Notes: generated by a model from the letters alone, not told the origin. Counted from the first letter of the stretch, positions 11,062 through 21,785 are shown. The stretch is DNA of 64,000 nucleotides from Tritrichomonas musculus (GCA_039105265.1 JAPFFF010000045.1:713577-777576), one strand, 5' to 3'. Made by a program: numbers and translations.

Positions 11062-11453
11062 TTAAAGAAGAGCAGAGTGATTCCAAATGAGTAAAATAGC
11101 TGGAATCAATATTAAAACTTCGGCCTTGTTGTTGTATCTTGTGTCTGCATCACAGTCTTCATAAAGTTCAGGTGCCATGAAGTGAAGTGTTCCAACTCTT
11201 TTCTGTGATGTTTCAAAGTTTTTCGCTGATGCTGACGTGTCTGCTCTTGCTCAGTAGAATGTTTGCTGAATAATTTCTCATTCTTAAGATCATCTCTCTT
11301 CCTTGATTTAGCGAGTTTCTTGTTTTCTTCGTTTTTTTTTTTTTCTTTCAGCTTCATTTTCATCACCAACACGTTGGCCACTTTCATGTGTCTTATCCTC
11401 AATTTCTTCAAGATATTTGGCTTTAATGGCATTTTCTTTATCTTTAACATGCG
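11062..11453 (-). pseudogene. Kinase relic with charged coiled-coil-like leader
   Basis: On the minus strand a Lys/Glu-rich stretch (NAIKAKYLEEIEDKTHESG) runs into an A tract. After a frame change there is RDDLKNEKLFSKHSTEQEQ, which looks like a catalytic loop joined by deletion to the start of an activation segment. After another frame change comes RVGTLHFMAPELYEDCDAD followed by NNKAEV, the APE region typical of TKL kinases in this genome. At least two frame changes and an internal deletion make it a relic. A simple 117-codon frame at 11112-11465 covers part of it but mixes frames. The kinase identity of the APE part is clear; the leader's origin is inferred. Confidence 0.6.
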
Positions 11454-11548
11454 ACTCACATTCACTTAGTTATTGTAATTGTATCGATGAATTCCAAATT
11501 CCTAAGATTCTAAACTTGTGCAAATTGATAAAGTTGAAGAAGATTCAA
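11454..11548 (+). pseudogene. Inverted scrap of a BspA-like repeat
   Basis: Encodes SHSLSYCNCIDEF and then, after losing one base, IPEDSKLVQIDK-like sequence. It matches codons at about 12960-13045 of the neighbouring BspA relic but in the opposite orientation. It abuts the kinase relic directly, so a small inverted duplication or gene-conversion patch has been pasted there. Confidence 0.7.
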
Positions 11549-11648
11549 AAAAGTTTTTTTGTTTTTTTCAAGCTCAATGTCTTTACTAATAAAGCATACA
11601 TGCAGATGAAAATTATTTAAAAATTATGATAATTATTAAAGACAACAA

Positions 11649-11721
11649 GGTCTCATAGCTCAATAGGTAGAGCAGCGTGCTTATAACACGAAGACCTAGG
11701 GTTCGATTCCCTTTGGGACCA
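11649..11721 (+). tRNA. tRNA-Ile (anticodon UAU)
   Basis: Cloverleaf: acceptor GGTCTCA pairs with TGGGACC, D stem GCTC/GAGC, anticodon loop CTTATAA (anticodon TAT, reading AUA), T arm AGGGTTCGATTCCCT, discriminator A. No intron; CCA is not encoded. A T run at 11724-11729 is a good RNA polymerase III terminator. AUA is a common Ile codon in such an AT-rich genome. Confidence 0.93.
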
Positions 11722-11729
11722 ATTTTTTG

Positions 11730-12303
11730 GTTTATTTTTTTTTTGAACAGATTTGATTTTGAATAAAATATGCATTTAACTTATGCTAAATGGTCGGTGT
11801 ACACTAAATTTAAAATGAAAAGCTAAATTCTTTATATAAAATGATCATTCCTTTTTTTACCTGAATTTGATATTCCAAACACATCTATACTTTCAATATA
11901 AATTTTTCAAATGTCGTAGTATTGGTTTCAATATATCATAGTTATAAAAATTACTGCAAAATTTTTGTTTTAATTATTTTTTTTTTTTTTTTTTTGCTTT
12001 TTTCTATCAAAATTTTTATTTGAAAGGAAATACTGCCATCAAAATGAAAAATTCTATTATAACAACTGATTTGAAATTTATTCATTTTAATTTATGTTTA
12101 TCAGAAAGAAGAAAAGAAAAAAGCTAAGTTTCTCCAAAATATCTTCATTTCGAATTGGCAATTCGAATTTGAAGTTATTATTAATAAGAAATCATTTTTT
12201 AATTAGATTTTTATTTCGGATGCCCTTGACATCATGAACCATGAATCTAATACAATAAAAAACTTTTTTTTTTTTTAATTCTTATTATATTTTTATTCAT
12301 GCA
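11730..12303. other. AT-rich intergenic stretch
   Basis: Contains T homopolymers near 11977-11996 and 12262-12275 and no recognised gene. It separates tRNA-Ile from the 3' end of the BspA relic. Confidence 0.5.
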
Positions 12304-12380
12304 TTATAAAAACTCAAAAAAAATTGATTTGTTTTGAATTTTATATAAAAAATTTATGTAATCATGAAATAAGCATTCAA

Positions 12381-14814
12381 TCAACTTGAATTTCGCATCC
12401 AACATTAACAAAAAGTGAAGAATTAGCAGGAAGAAAAGATAAGCAATTTTTCTAACATTTGGAAAAGAAACAAGAAACAGATTTTGGCAACTATCGAACA
12501 AGTCACATCTACTTTCCAATACATCCCCAAGAAACTCGAAACATCTGAGTTCATTGCAATCATCAAAAGCGGCGCATTCGATATGTTTTTCTTTTTTAGG
12601 AATTATTATTGATTTAATTGAAGATCCAAAAAATGCGAAATCTTGAATTCTTTCAAGTTCAGAATCCTCAGAAATATTTACTGTCTGCAAACAATTGCAG
12701 TGTTGAAAAGCATATTTCTGGATGTATCTAATCCATGGCTGAATAGTCACTTTTTTAATGTTTCGACAAGCAAAAACAACCACATCAAAAACATTTGATT
12801 TTTTGTAACTTTTTCCAAGAATTATTCTTTGTTCATCAAATATATAATTCTTGTTGTCTTCGGAAAGAACGACATCACATAAATAAGGAAGACTATCACA
12901 CCATCCTTCTTCCAAAACTTCAACTGTTTTTGGAATGAAAATACTATCTATATCTGAATGACTAAACGCATATTTATCAATTTGCACAAGTTTTGAATCT
13001 TCAGGAATTGTGAATTTATCGATGCAATTACAGTAACTAATTGAATGTGATTGAATGCACTTAATAGATGGTGGAATTATAATCTCAGAAATGTCACGAC
13101 ATGCAATAACAAGAAGATCAAATTCTTCTTTGTTTTTGTCACTTTTTCCAATGATTAATTTTTCTTCAAAATCGGCAAATTTAAAATTGTTATTGTCCGG
13201 TGAAATTTCAATAAATAATAAATCAGACATGCTTTCACACCAGCCTTTTCCTAGCTCCTCAAGATCCGATGGAAAATAAAGACTTGAAATGCTTGTTAAT
13301 GCAAATGCATGCTTACCAATTGACTTCAGTTGTGAATCTTCAGGTATTAAAAATACACTCAAATTCATGCATAATTCAAAAGCATTATCATGAATATATT
13401 TGATGTACGACGGAATCGCTGCTTCTTCTATATTTCTACTAGCAAAAATGACAGTGTCAAAATTTTGATTGTCACTTTTTGAAACAATCATTTTGGGCTT
13501 ATCTTCTAAGCATTCTAATTTTGGTATTGAATTTATTTTGTACTCATCAGTGAATTTGAAATTTTGATTGTCTGGTGAAATCACAATTTCATTCAGCATT
13601 TCATTCATGCCACACCATCTTTCTTGTAATTCTTCTAAACTTGGAGGAAAGCAAAGTTTCTTGAGTGATGTTCTGTCAACGATTTAATCTTGAATGATTT
13701 TATTTGTGATTCTTCTAAATTTGCAATTTCTTCAAGTTTTTGACAGTTATAAAGAAGATATTTTTCAAATGTTTGCAATTTCGATCCTTTTTCAATTATC
13801 ACTTTTTTAAGTTGCGGGCAATAAAAAAATGAATATTTTCCTATCGTTTCAATGCTTTTAATAATTGTGAAATTTTCAATTGACGATTCAAAAAAAAGAG
13901 GATTTGCCAACCGTTCGAAGTTGGCTGTTTTCTGAAAAGGAAATTGATTTGAGTTTCTTGCAACATTGAAATGAGAATGAATTGAGACGCTTTATATATG
14001 AAGGAATCGTTACATCTTCAATATCCCTACATGCAAACAAAACAACATCAAATTTTTCTTGTTGTTTGTCACTTTTTCCAACAATTATTTTACGTCCTTC
14101 ATCCAAATATTTAAAATTTGGATTTTTCGGAGAAATATTGACTTCATTCAATTTCCCAATTATGTGACACCAGCCAACTTGAAATGACTCAAATTTGTCT
14201 GGAATATAAAGACTTCCAATTTGCGAATCTGAGATAATTTTTTTGCCAAATGAAAGAAGTTCAGAATCCTCTGAAATTGTCATTTTTGTGAGACTTGTGC
14301 AAAGGTGAAGTGAATATGAACTGATGTGTTTGATGTATGATGGAATTGTGACTTCTTTTATGTTTCGGCAGCCAAAAATAAAGACATCAAATTTTTCTTT
14401 GTTTTTGTCACTTTTTCCAATAATTGAATTTTGCTTTTCATCAATGTATTTGAAATTGGGGTTGTTTGGCGATATTATTACTTCATTTAGTTTTGGAGTG
14501 GTGTCACACCAGCCTTCTTGGAGTTCTTCAACACTCGATGGAATATGTAATACTTTAATTGATGAAAATTTGAATGATTTTTCTTCTATTAGTAAAAGAG
14601 ATGAACGTTCTGCAAAGTCAATGGATCGGATTTTTTTGTTATGTAAAAATGAATACTTTTTAATACTTGTAATATCATATTCTTTTGATTGAAAAACAAC
14701 AGAACGTGGAATTATTAGGTTCCCTTTGGTTTTTGGTGATTCAATAATATGAGCGGTAAAATTATTTGAATCTAGCTCTAAAGTTAATCCATTTTCTAGT
14801 GTAGTTTTTGTCAA
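12381..14814 (-). pseudogene. BspA-like leucine-rich-repeat (LRR_5) gene with frameshifts
   Basis: Three open pieces (14814-13888, 13910-13635, 13608-12304) read as one LRR_5 surface-type protein of roughly 800 residues. Repeated signatures are IPSYIKHISSYSLHLC, TISEDSELLSFGKK, SSVEELQEGWCD and IIGKSDKNKEKFDV. The frame changes near 13890 (a run of T), again near 13670, and a third time near the C-terminus, where another frame gives the family-like ending SSLFVNVGCEIQVD with a stop at 12381. No ATG opens the first piece; it starts from TTG just after an in-frame TGA. BspA-like proteins of trichomonads are large families of surface or secreted adhesion-type proteins; no signal peptide or membrane segment is evident here. 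Most likely a recently dead copy; three indels could in part be assembly errors. Confidence 0.8.
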
Positions 14815-15116
14815 TAAATAAAAAATCCATTTTCTTTCAATTTTTCAAATAAAAAATTTTTTTATTCAATTATTTTGCTCTCTGTAATATGTTTATTATT
14901 TTTTGACTGGTGAGCAGTTCCATATATATATATTTTTTTTTAAATAATTTATATCAGAAATATATATTTAAAAGATATTTTAACAAAGTTCTTGAGTTTT
15001 TTTAATCATAATGTTATTTTTTAATAATCATTGTTTTTATATTTTGGAAAAAATCTCCTTTATTTTTCTTTAACATTCAATATTCTCATAAAGTAACTTT
15101 GTTCAAGTCTACAAAA
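14815..15116. other. AT-rich intergenic stretch
   Basis: Nothing recognised. T-rich runs, then the start of the sequence duplicated at 29451. Confidence 0.5.
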
Positions 15117-15234
15117 CCTGATCAATTGTTGATTTTATATTATATTTCATTCCCATTTTTTTTATATAGATTTGATATGTCACATAGCTCAAGTTAAATT
15201 TCATTTAAAAATAAATATAAATTTTTGGAATTAA
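15117..15234 (+). repeat. Left part of a duplicated block (also at 29451-29566)
   Basis: From CCTGATCAATTGTTGATTTT to the TTAA at 15231-15234 this matches 29451-29566 with few differences. The match resumes at 15711 and continues to about 15780, so the two MITEs between them were inserted after the duplication. Confidence 0.8.
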
Positions 15235-15472
15235 GGTACAATTCTCATACGTTAAATATTGAGAAAGAGAACGTTAAAATTTTGTGAAAGTGCACCTCTC
15301 AGAAAAAGTTTATTTTTGAATGAGTGTCAGATTTAAAATTCTGAGCTTTATTTTTTATATTAAATTTTTCAAATGTATAATTTTAAAAAAAATATTTTTT
15401 ATATAACATGTCTTTTCTTTTTCTTAAAGTGTCAAAAAGTTTTGCAGTTACTAAACGTATGAGAATTGTACC
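15235..15472. mobile_element. TTAA-flanked MITE, copy B (238 bp)
   Basis: Ends are GGTACAATTCTCATACGTT and its complement; TTAA flanks both sides (15231-15234, 15473-15476). Internal words are shared with copies A and C but in the opposite orientation (ATAACATGTC, AGTGTCAAAAAG). The right-hand TTAA is shared with copy C. Confidence 0.88.
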
Positions 15473-15476
15473 TTAA

Positions 15477-15710
15477 GGTACAAATCTAGTACGTTTAGAA
15501 ACCGCAAATTTTTTTGACACTTTATTAAAACTAAAGGACATGTTATATAAAAAAATATTTTTATCATAAAAATTTTATAAAAAAAAAAAAAAAAATAAAG
15601 TTCGGAATTTCAAATCTGACATGTATTCAAAATAAAACTTTTTCAATAGGGCAAGGGTCTCAAATATATAACGTGCTTTCTCTCAATCTATAACGTACTA
15701 GATTTGTACC
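15477..15710. mobile_element. TTAA-flanked MITE, copy C (234 bp)
   Basis: Ends are GGTACAAATCTAGTACGTT and its complement, TTAA on both sides (15473-15476, 15711-15714). Closest to copy A. It sits immediately beside copy B with one TTAA between them, so one element landed in the target duplication of the other. The unoccupied site is at 29563-29566. Confidence 0.88.
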
Positions 15711-15963
15711 TTAAAGGATTATTTTTTGAGATAAGTTTGTTTTACATTTTGGTCAAATAATTTGAAAGCAAACGTACATCAATTCTATCTTAGACAAATT
15801 GGATGATTTCAATAAATATTTCATTGGATTTCAATAAGTTTTTCAAGAAATTTCATCAAATTGACGTACATCCAAAGTTGATGCCAAATGAATTTGTAAC
15901 GATCATTTTGATCACATTTGACTTTTTATTAAAAAAATATAAAGTAATTAGTTATCCTTTTAT

Positions 15964-17064
15964 TTATAAGCATTTTCGAATAACTATTTGTGCTCCAGCT
16001 TCATTGTATTCTTTGCGTGATACTAGCATATCTTTGAAAGCTGATGTGAAGGACAAAATGGATCCTCCTTTCCAAACTTGATATTTTCTATCTGGCAATG
16101 CAGTTATTTTTACATTTCTGCGGGGCTGCTTTTTAAATTCATTTTCAAATCTTTCTATAAAACCATTGGTTATGCTTACTCCACCTGAGACAACAATATT
16201 TGAAGCAAAAGCATTTCTCAAATCACGGTCAATATCCAAGAGGACATCATTTATTTTATCATTGATGCCACCAAATGAAGAGTCAATTAAGCTTGGATTA
16301 AAAAGAATTTCATTACAGCGGAAGTGCTCATTTGTAATTGAAATATCTGATCCATCAGGTAATGAGTAAGAGATTGGTTCTTTGTCTTTAGACATTTGCA
16401 ATTCTTCATCTAAATTTGGTGCAACAAACGACAACTTTTCTTTTATTTCACGTATAATTTCTATATTGAAACTGGGAACATTAACTCCATTTTCTTCAAG
16501 TAATTTAAGGAAGTATTTTGTAATGCTGTTGCCAGCTATTTGATCAGTGTAAGAAAACTTAGGTATGTAATGTCCTTCATATACAGGAACAATTTGTTTC
16601 ACATTATCTCCAATGTCTACACAAATGCCTGTGAGATTCCCTGAGGCAATAACGGAGAGATCGGCTTGTGCTCCTGAATAAAATGAAGGTACATTGAATG
16701 TCTCAAACATCATTTGTATCATTTTTTCTCGATTTGCCTTGGATACTGAAGGAGCTTCTGAAAGAAGAACTGGGTGCTCTGATGGGTTTATTTTAAGTTC
16801 TTCAAAAACAAAATTCCAAACTTTTTCCATTTTTTCCCAATCAGTAATAATGCCGTTCTTAATTGGATATTCTACTATTAACACGCCAATTTTTTCCATG
16901 ACTTCTTGACCAACATATAAATCTTTTTGATTAAATCCATGTTTGTATTTGGGCTTTCCTACAAATGAAGGAATAATGCATTTTGGATCATCATCACCTC
17001 CAAATCCGGCTTTGATCATGTTGGACCCATTGTCAATAATAATAGTTTGGATTTCTTCCGACAT
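15964..17064 (-). CDS. Divergent actin / actin-related protein
   Basis: Complete 366-residue actin-fold protein, close to the 375 of conventional actin. Phosphate-binding loop 1 is DNGSNMIKAGFGGDD (residues 11-25); the HPVLLSEAPSVSKANREKM segment and YSGAQADLSVIASG (with the Gln equivalent to actin Gln137) are present. Loop 2 reads GICVDIGDNVKQIVPVYEG, and the C-terminus WKGGSILSFTSAF...EAGAQIVIRKCL matches the actin ending KCF with Leu for Phe. Several usually invariant actin positions differ (VDIGDN for MDSGDG, VVSGG for LSGG), so it is either a fast-evolving actin or an actin-related protein with cytoskeletal or chromatin roles. No obvious frameshift. Flanked upstream by a long gene-free stretch. 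Confidence 0.88.
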   Translation of the reverse strand: MSEEIQTIIIDNGSNMIKAGFGGDDDPKCIIPSFVGKPKYKHGFNQKDLYVGQEVMEKIGVLIVEYPIKNGIITDWEKMEKVWNFVFEELKINPSEHPVLLSEAPSVSKANREKMIQMMFETFNVPSFYSGAQADLSVIASGNLTGICVDIGDNVKQIVPVYEGHYIPKFSYTDQIAGNSITKYFLKLLEENGVNVPSFNIEIIREIKEKLSFVAPNLDEELQMSKDKEPISYSLPDGSDISITNEHFRCNEILFNPSLIDSSFGGINDKINDVLLDIDRDLRNAFASNIVVSGGVSITNGFIERFENEFKKQPRRNVKITALPDRKYQVWKGGSILSFTSAFKDMLVSRKEYNEAGAQIVIRKCL

Positions 17065-18190
17065 TTAATAAAATTTTAATTGATCAAATGATTATATAAT
17101 CTATTCAATAATTTATGAGGAATTGGTCGATGATTTGAATGGAATAAATAAATTTATTTATTTAATAGTCATTTCAAATGAATTAAAAATAATATATACT
17201 TGCTTATTTAAATAAATACAATTTACGAATTTTGACTAATTACATTTTTTTTCAAAAAATTCAAAAAGTCAAAAAATCTGTATCAAAAAGTTCTGTTTAT
17301 GTTCATTATTACATAACTATTCTATATTTAAAATTTCTAAGAAATTTAAATGAGTTATTCTGGTATTTTCCACAATACTTTTTGTGAACTTAGCTCACAA
17401 AAAGTTTAGCGGAAAATTTTGGATAATTCTCCTAACACTTGATTTTTTCAAATAAAAAAAGATTTTTACTCAATTTGAGTACTTTTCTCTAATACTGTAT
17501 ATTATCCTGAAAAATATTTTTTACAAATCAATACTGTATTCAGTTTTTTTGGAAAAAGTAATATTTATTTATAAACTCTATTTAAATTATAATATATTTT
17601 TTATATTAATATATTTATACAAGATAGAACGTCTGAAACTTTCGAAAGTCTGTATAATGACTCAAAATTAATAATATCATGATTATTGATTATAAATATA
17701 TGAAAAAATATAATTTTAAACCAAATTGATGCCCTTAGTTTTTCTAAAATTAAGCAATTTAAAAAATTAAGTAAAGAAATATATCTAAGATATATAATAA
17801 AAATTAATCATAATTAACCATATACTAACTAATAAAAATTTATTTAGATATGATCTTTATTGAGATAAATACAATTTGAAATTAGCATTTTTGGTATTTG
17901 AAAAAAAAAAAAAAATGGAGTCGTAATGAGTGAAAAAAATATGCTAATATATTACACTATATTTCATAATACAACTTACAACTTGGTATTTCATCATGTC
18001 ATATGGATATTTATACATTTTGAAATAAAAGAGCTTATTTATCAGCCAAAAAAAAGATACATTATGATAATTATCATATTATTATATATTTCAGCCAAAA
18101 CCATATTTACTTGTTTTTTCCTTTTTTCAAATTGGATGATGTTTTTAGCGAGACCATCTATATTCAACAAGCAAAAATTTCACAAATAAT
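17065..18190. other. AT-rich gene-free stretch
   Basis: No convincing gene. An 87-codon frame at 17926-18189 has AT-driven composition (Ile/Phe/Tyr rich) and no recognisable motif. The last ten bases are the left copy of a target duplication (ACTTCATTAT). Confidence 0.5.
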
Positions 18191-18200
18191 ACTTCATTAT

Positions 18201-18706
18201 AGGCTTGCTAAGTCTCGATTTTCGATATCGATAATTGATCAATTTTTCTGATATCAATATCAAATCAAAAATTTTATCTCTGATATCAATAATGAATAAA
18301 AATAAAAGATCGATTATCAATATTGAAAATTTTTTAACGTATCAAAATGGGAAATTACCATTTTTCCCCAACTTTTTTTATATCACATTTCAAGTTGGTG
18401 AAAAAATGTAAATTTAACCATTTTTCCCCAACTTTTAAATCAGTCAACATTCGGCCTTTTTAATACAGTATCAACTCTTTTCTAGCATGGTTAATCATTA
18501 TTAAGGGTACAAATAAAGTTTTTTTTGAATTTTTTTTTAAATCAAATATCTTATCAAATGCAAAAATTATCGTTTCAAAAAATTTAACTTATCATACTTG
18601 ATAATCGAATTCATCAATTAAAATTTCCAATCGATAGCATTTTATTATCGATTATCTGATTTTAAAAAGTGACAAACCTGATAATTGATATCAAAATAAC
18701 AAGCCT
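18201..18706. mobile_element. AGGCTTG-ended MITE, copy 2, 10-bp target duplication (506 bp)
   Basis: Inverted ends AGGCTTGCTA and AACAAGCCT are flanked by perfect 10-bp repeats ACTTCATTAT at 18191-18200 and 18707-18716. Internal words (TTTTCGATATCGATAATTGAT, near the left end) are shared with 7251-7726 and 26045-26172. A 9-11 bp duplication is what Mutator-like transposases make, so this is probably a non-autonomous Mutator-like element. The ends do not resemble those of the large MULE at 48301. Confidence 0.85.
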
Positions 18707-18716
18707 ACTTCATTAT

Positions 18717-19593
18717 CATTAATAAAAAAATCATTTCACAAATTTACAGAGAATAGTTTTGTTCAAATAAAGCGGTTTTCAGAAATAAAATCTTATTGCC
18801 ACTTTGATTTAACTTTGGATTTTCATTTCACACCTTTGATGATGGCCTCAATGAATAATTTTATAGATTGTATAAAAAAGTGCTAATATACACAAAATAC
18901 AACATATGTTGATTAATTACAATTTATAATAATATAATAATATATTATTATAAATGGTGATTTAATTGATTTATTATTTAAACACTGACTAAGTTATATC
19001 ATTTAAATGTATCTAAAGAAGTTTAACTCAAGCAAATTTCCATTTTAGTGATACTTTGGTTTTTATCAATATGCACTTTCACCAAATGTAAGAGTTGATA
19101 ATATTGATATTTTACCCAACAAGTAACAGATAACAAATTGGATTGATTGTCAATGCTGGATGGTTTAAATGTATCAACTAATATAATAAATAAAAATTAA
19201 CCAATCATTAATTTGATATTATTAAATAATCTGCATTTTTTTTAAAATGACTGATACTGTTAAACCAAAGGTTTATCCAAATTCAACACATTATTTTTTT
19301 TTTGAAAAAAATGTGATCAATAATCATTAATCGTAATCTTACATGGCAGTAAAGGTCAATATTAACCTTGTATCGTATCATAGAAAAACAGCCTGGAACT
19401 TTTTTACCACTCATGTGAGATAAGATAATCAGCCATACAAAAAGATATTGGACTTGATTCTTTTTTTATTTAATAATATAAATGATTTATCATAATTCAT
19501 TGCTTTAACATTAATATTTTATTCAATCGTTGCAAACACCCACATACAATTTACATTTACAATATAATGACGAATATATAAACAAAAGATGTT
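18717..19593. other. AT-rich gene-free stretch
   Basis: No gene recognised. It ends with TATGAATT, the left target duplication of the hAT-type element. Confidence 0.5.
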
Positions 19594-19601
19594 TATGAAT
19601 T

Positions 19602-20332
19602 CAGGCTTGCGTAAAGGGCGGCCCTGGCAAGCTCAGGCAAAAAAGTGACAAATGGCCCTTGAGCAATTTACGGGCCAAACATGTGGCTCGTGTAAATTTT
19701 ACTTCCTCCCAATTTTAATGCCCGCGGGCAAAAAAAAGTTTATCCCCAGTAATTTTCTTTCTCCTATTTATTTCAGCATTTAATTTTTAAAAAAGATAAT
19801 TCGTCTAAATAAATACTGATATGAAATAAATAATTCTCAATGAAAATCACTCAGTTCCTGATTTTTACTTAAAAAATGATGAATCTATTGTAATACAATG
19901 ATTTTCATATCTTAGATTAAATAGACAAAAGTTTTTTTCGATAAAAATGAAACCTCACACCAAAAAGTTATAATGTTGATTATATATATTTCATTATTAT
20001 TAGATATTAATGAAGATATTATAGAATTTGTATTTATATTTTTCACTTTTTCTATGAGATTTCAGAAATATTAGTGTCAGCTTTAATAATGCTTCAAAAC
20101 TCTGAAATGAATAACGAATATACAACATTAATTAATCACTTATTATTATTTAGTCATAGGATATAATATATAAAGAATATTGATGTAAATTAGAAAGATT
20201 CAAAAAAATGTATTATTTTTTTATAATTAATTAATCACTTATTAACTTTTTCATAAGTTTTATGCCAGGAGCATTTGCCCGGGCGGGCAAAATGGTTTGG
20301 ACCGGCCAGCCCGTGCCCTTTTAGCAAGCCTG
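19602..20332. mobile_element. hAT-type non-autonomous element (731 bp)
   Basis: Ends are CAGGCTTGC...AAAGGGC and the complement GCCCTTTTAGCAAGCCTG. Flanking 8-bp direct repeats TATGAATT lie at 19594-19601 and 20333-20340. CAG-type ends with an 8-bp duplication are the hAT signature. The two ends are markedly GC-rich, with nested palindromes such as GCCCGCGGGC and TTTGCCCGGGCGGGCAAA, while the core is AT-rich. No transposase frame. Confidence 0.88.
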
Positions 20333-20457
20333 TATGAATTCTAATAATTTTAAATAATTGAAGAATATTCTTTTGTTATAAAACCTCCTGAAATAAAGAA
20401 CAAATATTATTTATCCGAAACTTTTTAATAATAAAAAAACATATTATAGTGGTACAT

Positions 20458-21690
20458 TTCCTTCATATACAAAATCAAAATTAATATCGCCTTTTCTAAT
20501 TCGAGTAAATTCAAGAAATGTCTCTATTGCTTTTGCCATGTTTTTTCTACTCTGTAAGTTTCATGCTGATCAGCATATCCTCTTTTATTTGATTCTGTAA
20601 GTTTAATGCTGATCGATTTCCACACACAACTTGTCATGTCTTCAATGCTGAATGCATCAACAAACTTTTCAATCGTTTCTTTTGAAATTTCATTGAAATA
20701 AACGTACTCAAATAAAAAGGCGCTTTCCTTCTTTCTCTCATAAAGTTCAATCAAAAATTCAACAAGACTGTCTTCTGATTCAAGTTCCAGTTTCTCTTTC
20801 TTGATGATTTCTTCTATCGTCGTCATTTCTGTCTCAAAAAGTTCGTATTGAGGAATTTCATTAAAAAGTTCAGAACAAAAGTCAATTTGACTTTTACGCC
20901 AAATCAAAATGGCGTATGGTTTTTTAAAGAAATGGCGTAAATGCCTGCTGAAAAAAGACATGTGAAAATAAAAAACAATTTTTCTTTATTTAAAAAGTAA
21001 TTTTTGTTTTTTAATTAATTATTAGTGTTATTTTACTATATTTAATTAAAAGAAAAAATAAAAAATAATTAAAAAAAAATTATAAAATCAATTGGCGTGG
21101 CGTACGCCACGCCATTATTTTTTCTGAGGATTTCTGAGGAATGTTCTCAATTTTTGAATTGGCGTATAAAATGGGGGATGATTACGCCACGAAAAAAATC
21201 ATGAGTGGGGGGTCATGCTTTTTTTCATATAAAAATATGAAAAATCGGTTAAATGTGCTTTTTGTCTTATGGTGTTCAAACGGCTGACAACATTTGATGT
21301 GGTCAGATTATCAAAAAAATAAGGCTGAAGTTTGAAGTACTCTTCCAAATTCCATAATTGTAAGAAGTATTAACTGAAAACGTTAGCTCGTTTTTCATCA
21401 ATATTAACTGATTTGAAGGTGACAAGATTAAGAAATTCTGAAAAGTAATCTGGTTCTGTATTACTCTCTCCTTGTTTGTTAATTTTTAATATGTATTCAT
21501 TTATGCTTTCATCTTGATAATGATAGTTCATAATCTTTGGAGAAACCAGGTCTGCAGCAAAATGGCTCGTTTCATATCGTTTCCCATCAACAATGAATGT
21601 AAAATCGTTATCATATCTGCTGAATGATACAAATGATATCCTTTGTATATTTTCTAAACTCAATGCAAATGAGAAATTGCTTGATTCCAT
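20458..21690 (-). pseudogene. Broken BTB/BACK-like trichomonad gene
   Basis: The N-terminal piece from an ATG at 21690 reads FTFIVDGKRYETSHFAADLV, the start of a BTB-like fold in trichomonad protein families. After a frame change near 21370 it continues as LEEYFKLQPYFFDNL. A stretch of about 300 bp with repeated GGCGTA words then interrupts it. The second large piece (from about 20900) contains KLELESEDSLVEFLIELYE and FLFEYVYFNEISKETIEKF, a BACK-like helical region. A ~40-bp tandem duplication around GTAAGTTT.ATGCTGATC and another frame change precede the true-looking C-terminus FTRIRKGDINFDFVYEGNVP, ending at 20458. At least three lesions, so a relic; an ATG-led 145-codon frame at 20961-20524 covers only the middle. 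Confidence 0.65.
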
Positions 21691-21785
21691 TTTGCTATTT
21701 CTCAAATGGGGTTTATCGTGTTCTCAAAAAGTGGGAATAATAATATTTTTGAAAGAAAAAATTTTATTCAAAATTTTTTAACAAA

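Noticed and set aside
11263-11620. Plus-strand small genes over the kinase relic
   Set aside because: They are antisense to the relic or read the BspA scrap out of frame; no start context or motif.
17926-18189. 87-codon plus-strand gene
   Set aside because: Ile/Phe/Tyr-rich composition expected by chance from this AT content, with no recognisable motif.
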